Shown in pieces: positions 47,448 through 60,270 of a stretch of DNA of 64,000 nucleotides. The notes beneath the pieces were generated by a model. That model did no database searches, was not told where the DNA came from, and was given only the letters and a program-made list of their open reading frames with translations. The translations under genes and the position numbers were made by a program. Source of the DNA: Meconema thalassinum (Eukaryota > Arthropoda > Insecta > Orthoptera > Tettigoniidae); assembly GCA_946902985.2 (NCBI GenBank), contig OX336395.1:287985065-288049064 (forward strand), written 5' to 3'. How positions within the stretch are numbered: the stretch's first letter is position 1; every line of letters starts with the position of its first letter.

Positions 47448-50400
47448 CAGGTACCCGCGGCTTCGCTCGCGTTATAGTCGTGTCATATTGTTCTTCAATG
47501 AAATGCAGGTTTAACCCCGTTAACACCCCTTTAGAACCTGAATATCCAAAAATCCCTCCTTAGTAGACGTTAACGACGCACAACAAACATACCCCAAAAT
47601 ATCATTCTTCTAAATTTAATAGTTTTGGTTGGTCGATGAGAGTGAATATCCAAAAATCCTTCCTTAGTGGACATTTTTCTTCCAGATTTTCACCCCTCCC
47701 CATGAGCCCCTTAAATTGGATTTATGAAAAAAAAAAACGGTCAAACACCTATTTAATTAATTATTTATTTATTATTAAGCTGATTGTTTTCCTCCGAGTT
47801 TCAAACTCCTCGCCTATATTGTTTAAGAGGTGCACGCTCCGTTAGGAATCCTTCAACCCCCACTTTTCACCCCTTTCACTCATAATATACACCACATCCA
47901 AAAGCCATTAGACATGTGTCAGCTTATTTTTAATGATTGGTTCATATGCCAAGTATCACATCCCCAAATGAAACCACTTGTGAGATATTGTTATTCAATG
48001 AAATGCACGTTTACCCCCTTAACACCCCTTTAGAACATGAAAATCCTAAAATCCTTCCTTAGTGGACGTTTTCGACACACAACGAACATATTCCCAAAAT
48101 TTCATGTTTCCAACTTCAATAATTTTGGCTGGGCGATGATGAGTGAGTCAGTCAGTCAGGACATTTTCTTTCATTATTTTTGAGAATTTCCCCCTCCACA
48201 TGAACCCCTTAAATGGGATTTATGAAAAAAAATCGGTCGAACACCTATTTACTTATTTTTAAGCTGATTTTTTTCCGCTGAATTCCCAACTTCTCACTAA
48301 TGTCCTTTAAGATATACACGCTCCGTTAAGAATCCTTCAACCCCCAATTTTCACCCCTTTCACCTCATAATATACGCCATATCGATAAACCCTTTGACAT
48401 ATGTCTGCTTATTTTTATTGATTAATTTATATGCCGAATATCACATCCCCATATGAATCAACTCGTGAGATATTGTTAATCAATGAAATGCAAGGTTAAC
48501 TCCCTTAACACCCCTTCAGAACATGAATATCAAAAAATCCATTCATAGTGACGTTTTCGATATACAACGAACATATCCCAAAAATTTCAAGTTTCTAACA
48601 GCAATAGGTTTGGCTGGGGGATGATCAGTGAATATCCAAAAATCTTTCCTTAGTGGACTTCTTTCCCCAGAATTTCAACCCTCGCATTGGGCCCCTTAAA
48701 TGGGAATTATGAAAAAAAAAACGGTCGAACACCGATTTACTTATTTTTAAGCTGATTTTTTACGCTGAGTTTCAAACTTCTCGCCTATGCCGTTTAAGAG
48801 ATACACGCTCCGTTAGGAATCCTTCAACCCCGACTTTTCACTCCTTTCACCTTATAATATACACCACATCGAAAATCCCATAGACACATGTCTGCTTATT
48901 TTTAATAATTACTTTATAGGCCGAGTATCACATCCACAAATGAAACCATTCGTGAGATATTGTTATTCAATAAAATGCAGGTTTAACCCCCTTAAGACAC
49001 CTTTAGAACCTGAATATCCAAAAATCCTCCCTTAGTGTACGGTTTTGACATACAACGAACATATCCCCAAAATGTCATGCTTCTAACTTCAATAATTTTG
49101 GCTGGGCGATGATGGGTGAGTAAGTGAGTGAGTTAGGACATTTTCTTTCAATTTTTTTTTTTTTTTTCAGAATTTCACCCCTCCCCATGAACCCCTTAAA
49201 TTTGATTTATGAAAAAAAAAAGCCGAACACATATTTACTTATTTTATGGCAGTTTTCTCTCCCTGAGTTTGAAGAGTGACTGAGTCAGTCAATCAGTTAG
49301 AACACTCCCTTTCCTGTCCCCCCCCCCCAGAATGTCACCCCTCCCCATGGACCCCTTCAATTGGATTTATGAAAAAAAAACGGTCGAACACCTATCTATT
49401 TATCTTTTAAGCAGATTTTTTCCAGCTGAGTTTCAACCTCCACGCCTATGTCGTTAAAGAGATACACGCTCCGTTAGGAATCCTTCAACCCCCACTTTTC
49501 ACCCCATTCACCTCATAATATACACCATATCGAAAAACCCTCAGACACGTGTCTTCTTATCATTAATGATGAGTTTATATGCCGAGTATCACATCCCCAA
49601 TTAAACCAATCGGGAGTTATTGTAAGTCAATGAAATGCAGGTTTAACCCCCTTAAGACCCCTTTAGAACCTGAATATCCAAAAATCCTCCCTTAGTGGAT
49701 GGTTTTGACATACAGTGATCATATCCCCAAAATGTCATATTTCTAACTTCAATAATTTTGGCTGGGCGATGGTGAGTGAGTCAGGACATTTTCTTTCAAT
49801 TTTCTTTTTCAGAATTTCACCCCTCCCCATGAACCCCTTAAATTTGGTTTATGAAAAAAACTATCGAACACCTATTTACTTATTTTAAGCAGTTTTCTCT
49901 CTCTGAGTTTGAAGAGTGAGTCAGTCAGTCAATCAGTTAGGACACTTTTTTTCCTATTTTTTCCCCCAGAATTTCACCCCTCCCCATGGGCCCCTTAAAT
50001 TGGATTTATGAAAAAAAAAACCGGTCAAACATCTATTTACTCATTATTTATGCTGATTTTTTCCCGCTGAGTTTCTAACTGCTCGCTAATGTCGTTTAAG
50101 AGATACACGCTCTGTTAGAAAACCTTCAACCCCCAGTTTTCACCCCTTTCACCTCATAACATACACCACATCGAAAAACCCTCAGACACGTGTCACCTTA
50201 TTTTTAATGATGAGTTTATATGCCGAGTATCACATCTCCCAATTAAACCAATCTGGAGATCTTGTTATTCAATGAAATGCAGATCTACCCCCTTAACACC
50301 CCTTTAGAACCTGAATATCCAAAAATCCTTCCTTAGTGTGCGGTTTCGACTTACAGCGAACACATCCCCGAAATTTCATGTTTCTAACATTAATAGTTTT

Positions 50401-50455
50401 GGCTGGGCGATGATGAGTCAGTGAGTCATTGAATCCGTCAGTCAGTCAGTCAGGA
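47448..50455 (-). mobile_element. R2 non-autonomous Helitron, copy 2
   Basis: Starts abruptly with CAGGTACCCGCGGCTTCGCTCGCG inside the tgagtcagt tail of copy 1. Five units follow, with 'gctccgttaggaatcc'-type sites near 47838, 48321, 48808, 49470 and 50109. The spacing alternates between about 485 and 650 bp because a 165-bp segment with 'agtcagtcaatcagttagg' is optional. It ends with (GTCA)n and CAGGACA; the complement TCCTGACTGACTGAC fits a Helitron 5' end beginning TC. Confidence 0.75.
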
Positions 50456-50478
50456 CACTTGTTTTTATATAAGAGATA

Positions 50479-51166
50479 GATGAGACTTTCCAAGTCAATT
50501 TGCTCGTAGAAATATGGAATATAGCTCTTCTTGCGCGTATCAATGCGAGGAGCAATGTTCGTGGTTTACACTTCAAAGAAGTGGGAACCGAACGCCGCGT
50601 TTTATGGCCCTAAAACGAACGGTTTTCGAGATATTGCCAGAAAACTATCCCCGGTCTACGAAATTGCTGCCGTTGCCATAGTAACGGTGATCTGTTTCTT
50701 GGAGGGAACACAGTTATTTGGGAATATCTCCGAAACCGTTCATTTTAGGAACTTAAAAAGTGTGTTTCGGGGTCCCTACAGGACCTCCGAGTGTTGTTTC
50801 TCGTATCTGGCGGCTTAAAATGAGCTAAATCCGACCTTTGTACCGACTGTCCTTGCTCAGTGCCAAAGGGCCGAAAAAAGTCACTTACAAATTGAATTTT
50901 TTAAAACCGTTTCTTAGTGGGCCTTTACATACGCGGATCAACCAACATGCAAATTTCAGCTTTCTAGGTCTAGTGGTTTGAGCCCTGCGTCGATGAGTCA
51001 ATTTTGGATGGTCAATGCCAAAGTGTCGAAAAAAGTCACTTATAGATTGAATTTTCAAAATCGTTTCTTAGTGAGCCTCTACATACTCGGATCAACCAAC
51101 ATGCAAAATTTCAGCTTTCTAGGTCAAGTGGTTTGAGCCCTGCGGTGATGAGTCAATTTTGGATTA
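50479..51166. repeat. R3 element, copy 2
   Basis: Full-length copy from gatgagactttccaagtc to gatgagtcaattttggatt. The X-box-like site is at 50672-50685. It lies between the 5' end of R2 copy 2 and the 3' end of R1 copy 1, with TATATA at the right junction. Confidence 0.85.
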
Positions 51167-51177
51167 TATATAATAGA

Positions 51178-54090
51178 CAAGCTGACCCGGCAGACGTTGT
51201 CCTGCCAATCAAAGAAAGTGCTGTAACTTCGTTTCTTGAAGTGCTTTTGGATACACAATATTTTTTTTCAATTTCTGTTAACTGCCTCTAAACTATCGTG
51301 AAGTGAATTAACTAATCTAAAACCATTCGTGAGAGCGTGCACAACAACTCTCCAAAGTGTCATCGCAATCGGATGAATGGCATATAACGCACACGGGATT
51401 TTGTTTAAATGATTCGTGGGCAGTCACTCACTTGTTGAATCTACTCGTGCTCTACCAACTGTGAAATGGATTTACTAAGTTAGAAAGCTTCACGTAAGAG
51501 TACACAACAACTCATCAAAGTCTCATCGCAATCGATGAATAGTATATGAACGCACACGGGATTTTGTTGGAACGATTCGCGCGTCGTCACCCATTTGTTA
51601 CATCTACTCGTGCGCTACCAATATTGTAAAATGGATTCACCAAGTTGAACACCTTCCCAGGCGTGTACACAACAACTCATCAATGTTTCATCGGAATCGG
51701 ATGAATGACATATGAACCCATACGGGATTTTCTTTAAACGATTCGCATGCCCTCACTCATTTGTTGAATCTACTCATGCGCTACTTATTAAAAACTGGAT
51801 TTACTAAGCCAGAAACCTTTCCTGGAGTGTACACAACAATTCACCAAAGTTTCATCGCAATCGGATAAATGGTATATGAACACCTACAGGACTTTGTTGA
51901 AACGATTCTCGCGCCATCGCACATTTGTTGAATCTACTCGTGCGCTACCTATTGCAAAATGAATTTACTAAGCCAGAAACCTTTACTGAAGTGTTCACAA
52001 CAATTCACCAAAGTTTCATCGCAATCGGATAAATGGTATATGGACGCATACGGTACTTTGTTGAAATGATTCGCGTGCCGTCACTCATTTGTTGAATCTA
52101 CTCGTGCGCTACCTATTGTAAAATGGATTTATTAAGCCAGAAACCTTCCGTAGGGTGTACTCAACATCTCACCCAAGTTTCATCGTAATCGGACGAATGG
52201 TATTTGAACGCATACGGTACCATATTGAAACACTTCGCGCGTCGTCGCTCATTTATTGAATGTACTCGTGCGCAACCTCCTGTGAAATGGATTTACTAAG
52301 TTAGAAACCCTCACGTAAGTGTACACAATATCTCACCATAATTTCATTGCAATCGGATGAATGGTATATGAACGCATACAGGACTTAGTTTAAACGTTCG
52401 CGCGTCGTCGCTCATTTGTTCAATCTACTCGTGCGCTACCTATGGTAAAATGGATTTACTAATGAAGAAGCCTCCCCCTGGAGTGTACACAACATCTCAC
52501 CCAAGTTTTATCGCGATCGAACGAATGTATTTGAACGCATACGGGACCTTGTTGAATCGTTTCGCACGTCGTCGCTCATTTGTTGAATCTACTCGTGCGC
52601 AACCTCCTGTGAAATGGATTTACTAAGTTAGAAACCTTCAGGTAAGTGTACACAACAACTCATCAAAGTTTCATCTCAATCGATGAATGGTTTATAAACT
52701 TACACGGGATTTTGTTTCAAACGCTTCGCACATCGTCGCTCATTTGTTGAATCCACTCGTGCGCTACCTATTGTAAAATGAATTTACTAAGCCAGAAGCC
52801 TTCCCTGAAGTGTACATAACAACTCACCCAAGTTTCATCGCTATCGGACGAATGGTATTTGAACGCATACTGGACCTTATTGAAACGCTTCGCGCGTCGT
52901 CGCTCATTTATTGAATGTACTCGTGCGCAACCTCCTTTGAAATGGATTTACTAAGTTAGAAATCCTCACGTAAGTGTACACAATATCTCACCATAGTTTC
53001 ATTGCAATCGGATGAATGGTATGTGAACGCTTACAGGACTTAGTTTAAACGATCGCGCGTCGTCGCTCATTTGTTGAATCTACTCGTGCGCTACCTATGG
53101 TTAAATGGATTTACTAATCAAGAAGCCTCCCCCTGGAGTGTACACAACATCTCACCCAAGTTTTATCGCGATCGGACGAATTGTATTTGAACGCATACGG
53201 GACCTTGCTGAAACGCTTCGCACGTCGTCGCTCATTTGATGAATCTACTCGTGCTCAACCTCCTGTGAAATGGATTTACTAAGTTAGAAACCTTCAGGTA
53301 AGTGTACACAGCAACTCTTCAAAGTTTCATATCAATCGATGAATGGTTTATAAATTTACACGGGATTTTGTTTGAAACGCTTCGCGCATCGTCACTCATT
53401 TGTTGAATATACTCGTGCATTACCTATTGTAAAATGTATTTACTAAGCCAGAAGCCTTCCCTGGAGTGTACACAACATCTCACCCAAGTTTCATCGCTAT
53501 CGGATGAATGGTATTTTAACGCATACGGGACCTTCTTGAAAAACTTCGTGCGTCGTCGCTCATTTGTTGAATCTAGTCGTGCGCTATCTATTGTAAAATA
53601 ATTTACTAAGCCAAACACCTTCCCTGGAGTACACTCAACATCTCACCCAAGTTTCATCGCAATGGGATGAACGGTATGAACGCATACGTGACTTTGAAAC
53701 GCTCCAACGTGCAAAAACAAACAGTAGAATTCGACATCACTGCCACCTTTGGTATAAAAAAGAACTTTCCGCCACGGGCGGAGTGTATGCTATGGCGGTA
53801 GTTGCACAGGTTGCGACCAGGTGGCTCTAACGTGCAGAGACAAACCGTTCAAAGACATCAGCTTTCACCAAGGCCAAGGCTAGTGGTTTCCATGACGACT
53901 GTTTTGGACTGTACATTGTGGTTCTAAAATTGTGTGTAAATTGTGGTTCTAAAATTGTGTTTATTCCACCTGCCGGGTCAGATTGTGAATCTAAACCATA
54001 CATGGACCCACCCTAATGTACATACCAAATTTCATCAAAATCGGTCCAGTCGTTTAGGAGGAGTTCAGTCACATACACACGTGTCGAAGA
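51178..54090 (-). mobile_element. R1 non-autonomous Helitron with internal 163-bp repeats, copy 1
   Basis: The left end is CAAG then GCTGACCCGG, and a perfect hairpin GGCAG-8 nt-CTGCC lies at 51189-51206. On the minus strand this is a hairpin followed by a CTRR-like 3' terminus. About 120 bp of unique head lead into roughly 15 monomers of the same 163-bp family that makes up the large array. A unique tail of about 400 bp follows (53695-54090), containing 'aggttgcgaccaggtggctc' and 'atcaaaatcggtccagtc'. The right end is TCTTCGACACGTGTGTATG on the minus strand, a TC-start as expected for a Helitron 5' end. There is no coding capacity. Confidence 0.75.
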
Positions 54091-54106
54091 ATTATATATA
54101 TAAAGA

Positions 54107-56675
54107 CTAGCTGACCCGGTAGACGTTGTCCTGCCAATCAAAGAAAGTGTTGTAACTTTGTTTCTTGAAGTGCTTTTGGATACACAATATTTTTTTCAAT
54201 TTCTGTTAACTGCCTCTAAACTATCGTGAAATGAATTAACTAATCTAGAAACATTCGTGGGAGCGTGCACAACAACTCTCCAACGTTTCATCGCAATTGG
54301 ATAAATAGCATAAAACGCATACGGGATTTTGTTTAAATGATTCGTGCGCTGTCACTCATTTGCTGAATCTACTCGTGCTCTACCAACTGTGAAATTGATT
54401 TACTAAGTTAGAAAGCTTCACGTAAGTGTAGACAACAACTCATCAAAGTTTCATCGGAATCGGATGATTGACATATGAACGTATACGGGATTTTTTAAAC
54501 GATTCGCGTGCCGTCACTCATTTGTTGAATCTACTCATGCACTACCTATTGTAAAATAGATTTACTAAGCCTGAAACCTTCTCTGGAGTGTACTCAATCA
54601 TCCACCAAGGTTTCATCGCAATCGGATGAATGATATATGACCGCATATGCGACATTGTGGAAACGATTCACGCGCCGTCAATCCTTTGTTGAAACTACTC
54701 GTGCGCTACTTATTTAAAACTCGATTTACTAATCCAGAAACTTTTCCTGGAGTGTACACAACAATTCACCAAAGTTTCATCGTAATCGGATAAATGTTAT
54801 ATGAACGCATACAGGACTATGTTGAAACGATTCGCGCGCCATCGCACAATTGTTGAATCTACTCGTGCGCTACCTATTGTAAAATGAATTTACTGAGCCA
54901 GAAATCTTTACTGAAGTGTACACAACAATTCACCAAAGTTTCATCGCAATCGAATAAATGGTATATGGACGCATATGGTACTTTGTTGAAATGATTCGCG
55001 TGCCGTCACACATTTGTTGAATCTACTCGTGCGCTACCAATTGTAAAATAGATTTATTAAGCCAGAAACCTTCCATAGGGTGTACACAACATCTCACCCA
55101 AGTTTCATCGTAATCGGACGAATGGTATTTGAACGCACACGGGACCTTATTGAAACGCTTCGCGCGTCGTCGTTCATTTGTTGAATCTACTCGTACGCAA
55201 CCTCCTGTGAAATGGATTTACTAAGTTAGAAACCCTCACGTAAGTGTGCACAACATCTCATCCAAGTTTCATTGCAATCGGATGAATGGTATATGAACGC
55301 ATACGGGACTTAGTTTAAACGTTCGCACATCGTCGCTCATTTGTAGAATCTATTCGTGCGCTACCTATTGTAAAATGGATTTACTAATCCAGAAGCCTCC
55401 CCTGGAGGGTACACAACATCTCACCCAAGTTTCATCGCTATCGGACGAATGGTATTTGAACGCATACGGGACCTTGTTGATACGATTCGCACGTCGCCGC
55501 ACATTTGTTGAATCTACTCGTACGCAACCTCCTGTGAAATGGATTTAATAAGTTAGAAACCTTCACGTAAGTGTGCACAAAAACTCATCAAAGTTTCATC
55601 TCAATCGATGAATGGTATATAAACTTATACGGGATTTTGTTGAAACGCTTCGCGCGTCGTCACTTATTTGTTGAATCTAGTCGTGCGCTACCTATTGTAA
55701 AATTAATTTACTAAGCCAGAAGCCTTCCCTGGAGTGCACACAACATATCACTCAAGTTTCATCGCTATCGGACAAATGGTATTTGAACGCATACGGGACC
55801 TTGATGAAACGCTTCGTGCGTCGCCGCTCATTTGTTTAATCTACTCGTGCTTAACCTGCTGTGAAATGGATTTACTAAGTCAGAAACCTTGACGTAAGTG
55901 TACACAACAACTCATCAAAGTTTCATCGCAATCGATGAATGGTATATAAATTTATACGGGATTTTGTTGAAACATTACGCGCTTCGTCGCTCATTTGTTG
56001 AATCTACTCGTGCTCTACCTATAGTAAAATGAATTTACTAAGCCAGAAGCCTTCCCTGGAGTGTACACAATATCTCACCCAAGTTTCATCGCTATCGGAC
56101 GAATGGTATTTGAACGCATACGGGACCTTTTTGAAACGCTTCGCGCATCGTCGCTCATTTGTTGAATCTAGTCGTGCGCTATCTATTGTAAAATGGATTT
56201 ACTAAGCCAAACACCTTCCCTGGAGTGCACTCAACATCTCACCCAAGTTTCATCACAATCGGATGAATGGTATATGAACGCATACGGAACTTTGAAACGC
56301 TCTAACGTGCAGAGACAAACAGAATTCGACATCCCTGCCACCTTGGGTATAAAACACAACTTTCCGCCATGGGCGGAGTGTATGTTATGGCGGTAGTTGC
56401 ACAGGTTGCGACCAGGTGGCTCTACGTGCAGAGACACAGTCCAAAAGGCTCACTTTTCACTAAGGCTAGTGGTTTCCATGACGACTGTTCATGACTGTAT
56501 ATTGTGGTTCTAAATTTGTGTGTAAATTGTGGTTCTATAATTCCAAAATTCCACCTATCTGGTCAAATTGTGAATCTAAACCATACATGGGCCCACCCTA
56601 ACATTCATACAAACTTTCATCAAAATCGGACCAGGCGTTTAGGAGGAGTTCAGTCACATACACACGTGTCGAAGA
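54107..56675 (-). mobile_element. R1 non-autonomous Helitron, copy 2
   Basis: Starts with canonical CTAG (54107-54110) then CTGACCCGG, 17 bp after copy 1 ends. Head, about 13 monomers and tail are in the same order as copy 1. The hairpin is weakened because GGCAG is GGTAG here. The 3' part of this copy seeded the tandem triplication that follows. Confidence 0.75.
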
Positions 56676-58190
56676 ATTATATATATCAAGATGAATGGTA
56701 TATAAATTTATACGGGATTTTGTTGAAACATTACACGCTTCGTCGCTCATTTGTTGAATCTACTCGTGCGCTCCCTATAGTAAAATGAATTTACTAAGCC
56801 AGAAGCCTTCCCTGGACTGTACACAATATCTCACCCAAGTTTCATCGCTATCGGACGAAAGGTATTTGAACGCATACGGGACCTTTTTGAAACGCTTCGC
56901 GCGTCGTCACTCATTTGTTGAATCTAGGCGTGCGCTATCTATTGTAAAATGGATTTACTAAGCCAAACACCTTCCCTGGAGTGCACTCAACATCTCACCC
57001 AAGTTTCATCACAATCGGATGAATGGTATATGAACGCATACGGAACTTTGAAACGCTCTAACGTGCAGAGACAAACAGAATTCGACATCCCTGCCACCTT
57101 GGGTATAAAACACAACTTTCCGCCATGGGCGGAGTGTATGTTATGGCGGTAGTTGCACAGGTTGCGACCAGGTGGCTCTACGTGCAGAGACACAGTCCAA
57201 AAGGCTCACTTTTCACTAAGGCTAGTGGTTTCCATGACGACTGTTCATGACTGTATATTGTGGTTCTAAATTTGTGTGTAAATTGTGGTTCTATAATTCC
57301 AAAATTCCACCTATCTGGTCAAATTGTGAATCTAAACCATACATGGGCCCACCCTAACATTCATACAAACTTTCATCAAAATCGGACCAGGCGTTTAGGA
57401 GGAGTTCAGTCACATACACACGTGTCGAAGAATTATATATATCAAGATGAATGGTATATAAATTTATACGGGATTTTGTTGAAACATTACACGCTTCGTC
57501 GCTCATTTGTTGAATCTACTCGTGCGCTCCCTATAGTAAAATGAATTTACTAAGCCAGAAGCCTTCCCTGGACTGTACACAATATCTCACCCAAGTTTCA
57601 TCGCTATCGGACGAAAGGTATTTGAACGCATACGGGACCTTTTTGAAACGCTTCGCGCGTCGTCGCTCATTTGTTGAATCTAGGCGTGCGCTATCTATTG
57701 TAAAATGGATTTACTAAGCCAAACACCTTCCCTGGAGTGCACTCAACATCTCACCCAAGTTTCATCACAATCGGATGAATGGTATATGAACGCATACGGA
57801 ACTTTGAAACGCTCTAACGTGCAGAGACAAACAGAATTCGACATCCCTGCCACCTTGGGTATAAAACACAACTTTCCGCCATGGGCGGAGTGTATGTTAT
57901 GGCGGTAGTTGCACAGGTTGCGACCAGGTGGCTCTACGTGCAGAGACACAGTCCAAAAGGCTCACTTTTCACTAAGGCTAGTGGTTTCCATGACGACTGT
58001 TCATGACTGTATATTGTGGTTCTAAATTTGTGTGTAAATTGTGGTTCTATAATTCCAAAATTCCACCTATCTGGTCAAATTGTGAATCTAAACCATACAT
58101 GGGCCCACCCTAACATTCATACAAAATTTCATCAAAATCGGACCAGGCGTTTAGGAGGAGTTCAGTCACATACACACGTGTCGAAGAATT
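55934..58190. repeat. 756-bp tandem triplication of an R1 Helitron end
   Basis: Equivalent sites recur at 56193/56949/57705 and 56504/57260/58016, exactly 756 bp apart. Each unit spans the last monomers plus the unique tail of R1. The join is 'atatatcaa/gatgaatgg', and gatgaatgg is present at both parental ends. Copies 2 and 3 are nearly identical (one change is cgtcactc/cgtcgctc), so the amplification is recent. The matching open frames on both strands are by-products. Confidence 0.92.
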
Positions 58191-58200
58191 ATATATATAA

Positions 58201-58889
58201 AGATGAGATTTTCCTAGTCGATTCGCTCGTAGAAATATGGAATAGCTCATTCTGCGCGTATCAATGCGAGGAGCAATGTTCGTGGTTTCTACTTCTATGA
58301 AGTGGGAACCGAACCACGCGTTTTAAGGCCCTAAAACGAACGGATTTCGAGATATTGCCAGAAAACTATCCCCGGTCTGCGAAATTTCAGCGGTTGCCAT
58401 AGTAACGTTGATCTGTTTCTTGGAGGGAACACAGTTATTTGGGAATATCTCCGAAACCGTTCATTTTAGGAACTTAAAAAGTGTGTTTCGGGGTCCCTAC
58501 AGGACCTCAGAGTATTGTTTCTCGTATCTGGCGGCTTAAAATGAGCTAAATCCGATATTTAAACCGACTGTTCTTGCTCAGTGCCAACGGGCCGTGAAAG
58601 GTCACTTACAAATTGAATTTAAAAAAACCGTTTCTTAGTGAGCCTCTACATACTCGGAACAACCAACATGCAAAATGTCAGCTTTCTAGGTCTAGTGGTT
58701 TGAGCCCTGCGTTGATGAGTCAAATTTGGATGCTCCGTGCCAAAGGGACGAAAAAAGTCACATAAAAATTGAATTTTCCAAAACCTTTTCTTAGTGAGCC
58801 TCTACATACTCGGATCAACCAACATGCAAAATTTCAGCTTTCTAGGTCAAGTGGTTTGAGCCCTGCGGTGATGAGTCAATTTTGGATTA
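58201..58889. repeat. R3 element, copy 3
   Basis: Contains an imperfect inverted repeat of about 58 bp: 58302-58359 pairs with 58441-58500 at roughly 80% by eye, with an 81-base loop. The X-box-like GTTGCCATAGTAAC (58393-58406) sits in that loop. Downstream are two ~160-bp direct subrepeats starting at 'gtgccaa.ggg' (58580 and 58738). Confidence 0.85.
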
Positions 58890-58898
58890 TATATAATA

Positions 58899-59560
58899 GA
58901 TGAGACTTTCCAAGTCGATTTACTCGTAGAAATATGGAATATAGCTCATTCTGCGCGTATCAATGCGAGGAGCAATGTACGTACTTTCCACTTCTACCAA
59001 GCGGAAACCCAACCACGCGTTTTATGGCCCTAAAACGAACGGTTTTCGAGATATGGCCAGAAAACTATCCCCGGTCAGCGAAATTTCAGCGGTTGCCATA
59101 GTAACGTTGATCTGTTTCTCAGAGGGATCACAGTTATTTGGGAATATCTCCGAAACCGTTCATTTTAGGAACTTAAAAAGTGTGTTTCGGGGTCCCTACA
59201 GGACCGCCGAGTATTGTTTCTCGTATCTGGCGGCTTAAAATGAGCTAAATCCGATATTTGTACCGACTGTTCTAGCTCAGTCACTTACAAATTGAATTTT
59301 CAAAAACCGTATCTTAGTGAGCCTCTACATACTCGGATCAACCAACATGCAAAATTTCAGCTTTCTAGGTCTAGTGGTTTGAGCCCAGCGTTGATGAGTC
59401 AAATTTGGATGCTCAGTGCCAAAAGGCCGAAAAAAGCCACTTACAAATTGAATTTTCTAAAACCGTTTCTTAGTGAGCCTCTACATACCCGGATCAACCA
59501 ACATGCAAAATTTCAGCTTTCTAGGTTTGAGCCCTGCGGTGATGAGTCAATTTTGGATTA
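58899..59560. repeat. R3 element, copy 4
   Basis: Directly follows copy 3 across 'tatataataga'. The X-box-like site is at 59092-59105. It is shorter because part of the first subrepeat and a few bases near 59525 are missing. A 91-codon open frame through the inverted repeat is also present in copy 5, but it is not intact in all copies. Confidence 0.85.
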
Positions 59561-59569
59561 TATATAATA

Positions 59570-60258
59570 GATGAGTCTTTCCAAATCGATTTTCTCGTAG
59601 AAATATTGAATATAGCTCATTCTGCGCGTATCAATGCGAGGAGCAACGTTCGTAGTTTCCACTTCTAGGAAGTGGGAACCGAACCACGCGTTTTATGGCC
59701 CTAAAACGAACGGTTTTCGAGATATTGCCAGAAAACTATCTCCGGTCAGCGAAATTTCAGCGGTTGCCATAGTAACGTTGATCTGTTTCTTGGAGGGAAC
59801 ACAGTTATTTGGGAATATCTCCGAAACCGTTCATTTTAGGAACTTAAAAAGTGTGTTTCGGGGTCCCTACAGGACCTCCGAGTATTGTTTCTCGTATCTG
59901 GCGGCTTAAAATGAGCTAAATCCGATATTTGTACCGACTGTTCTAGCTCGGTGCCAAAGGGCCGAAAATGGTCACTTACAAATTGAATTTTTAAAAACCG
60001 TTTCTTAGTGATCCTCTACATACTCGGATCAACCAACATGCAAAATTTCGTCTTTCTAGGTCTAGTGGTTTTAGCCCTGCGTTGATGAGTCAAATTTGGA
60101 TGCTCAGTGCCAAAGGGACGAAAAAAATCACTTACCAATTGAATTTTCAAAAACCGTTTCTTAGTGAGCCTCTACATACTCGGATCAACCAACAAGCAAA
60201 ATTTCAGCTTTCTAGGTCTAGTGGTTTGAGCCCTGCGGTGATGACTCAATTTTGGATT
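59570..60258. repeat. R3 element, copy 5
   Basis: Third head-to-tail copy, again joined by tatataatag. The X-box-like site is at 59763-59776. Copies 3-5 are more alike in the central 'ggaatatctccgaaacc' block than in the subrepeats. Confidence 0.85.
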
Positions 60259-60270
60259 ATATATAATAGA

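Noticed and set aside
54841..58200. Overlapping open frames on both strands at 56193-58300 (67, 68 and 94 codons)
   Set aside because: They repeat with the 756-bp triplication and lie in the R1 element tail, which shows no codon constraint.
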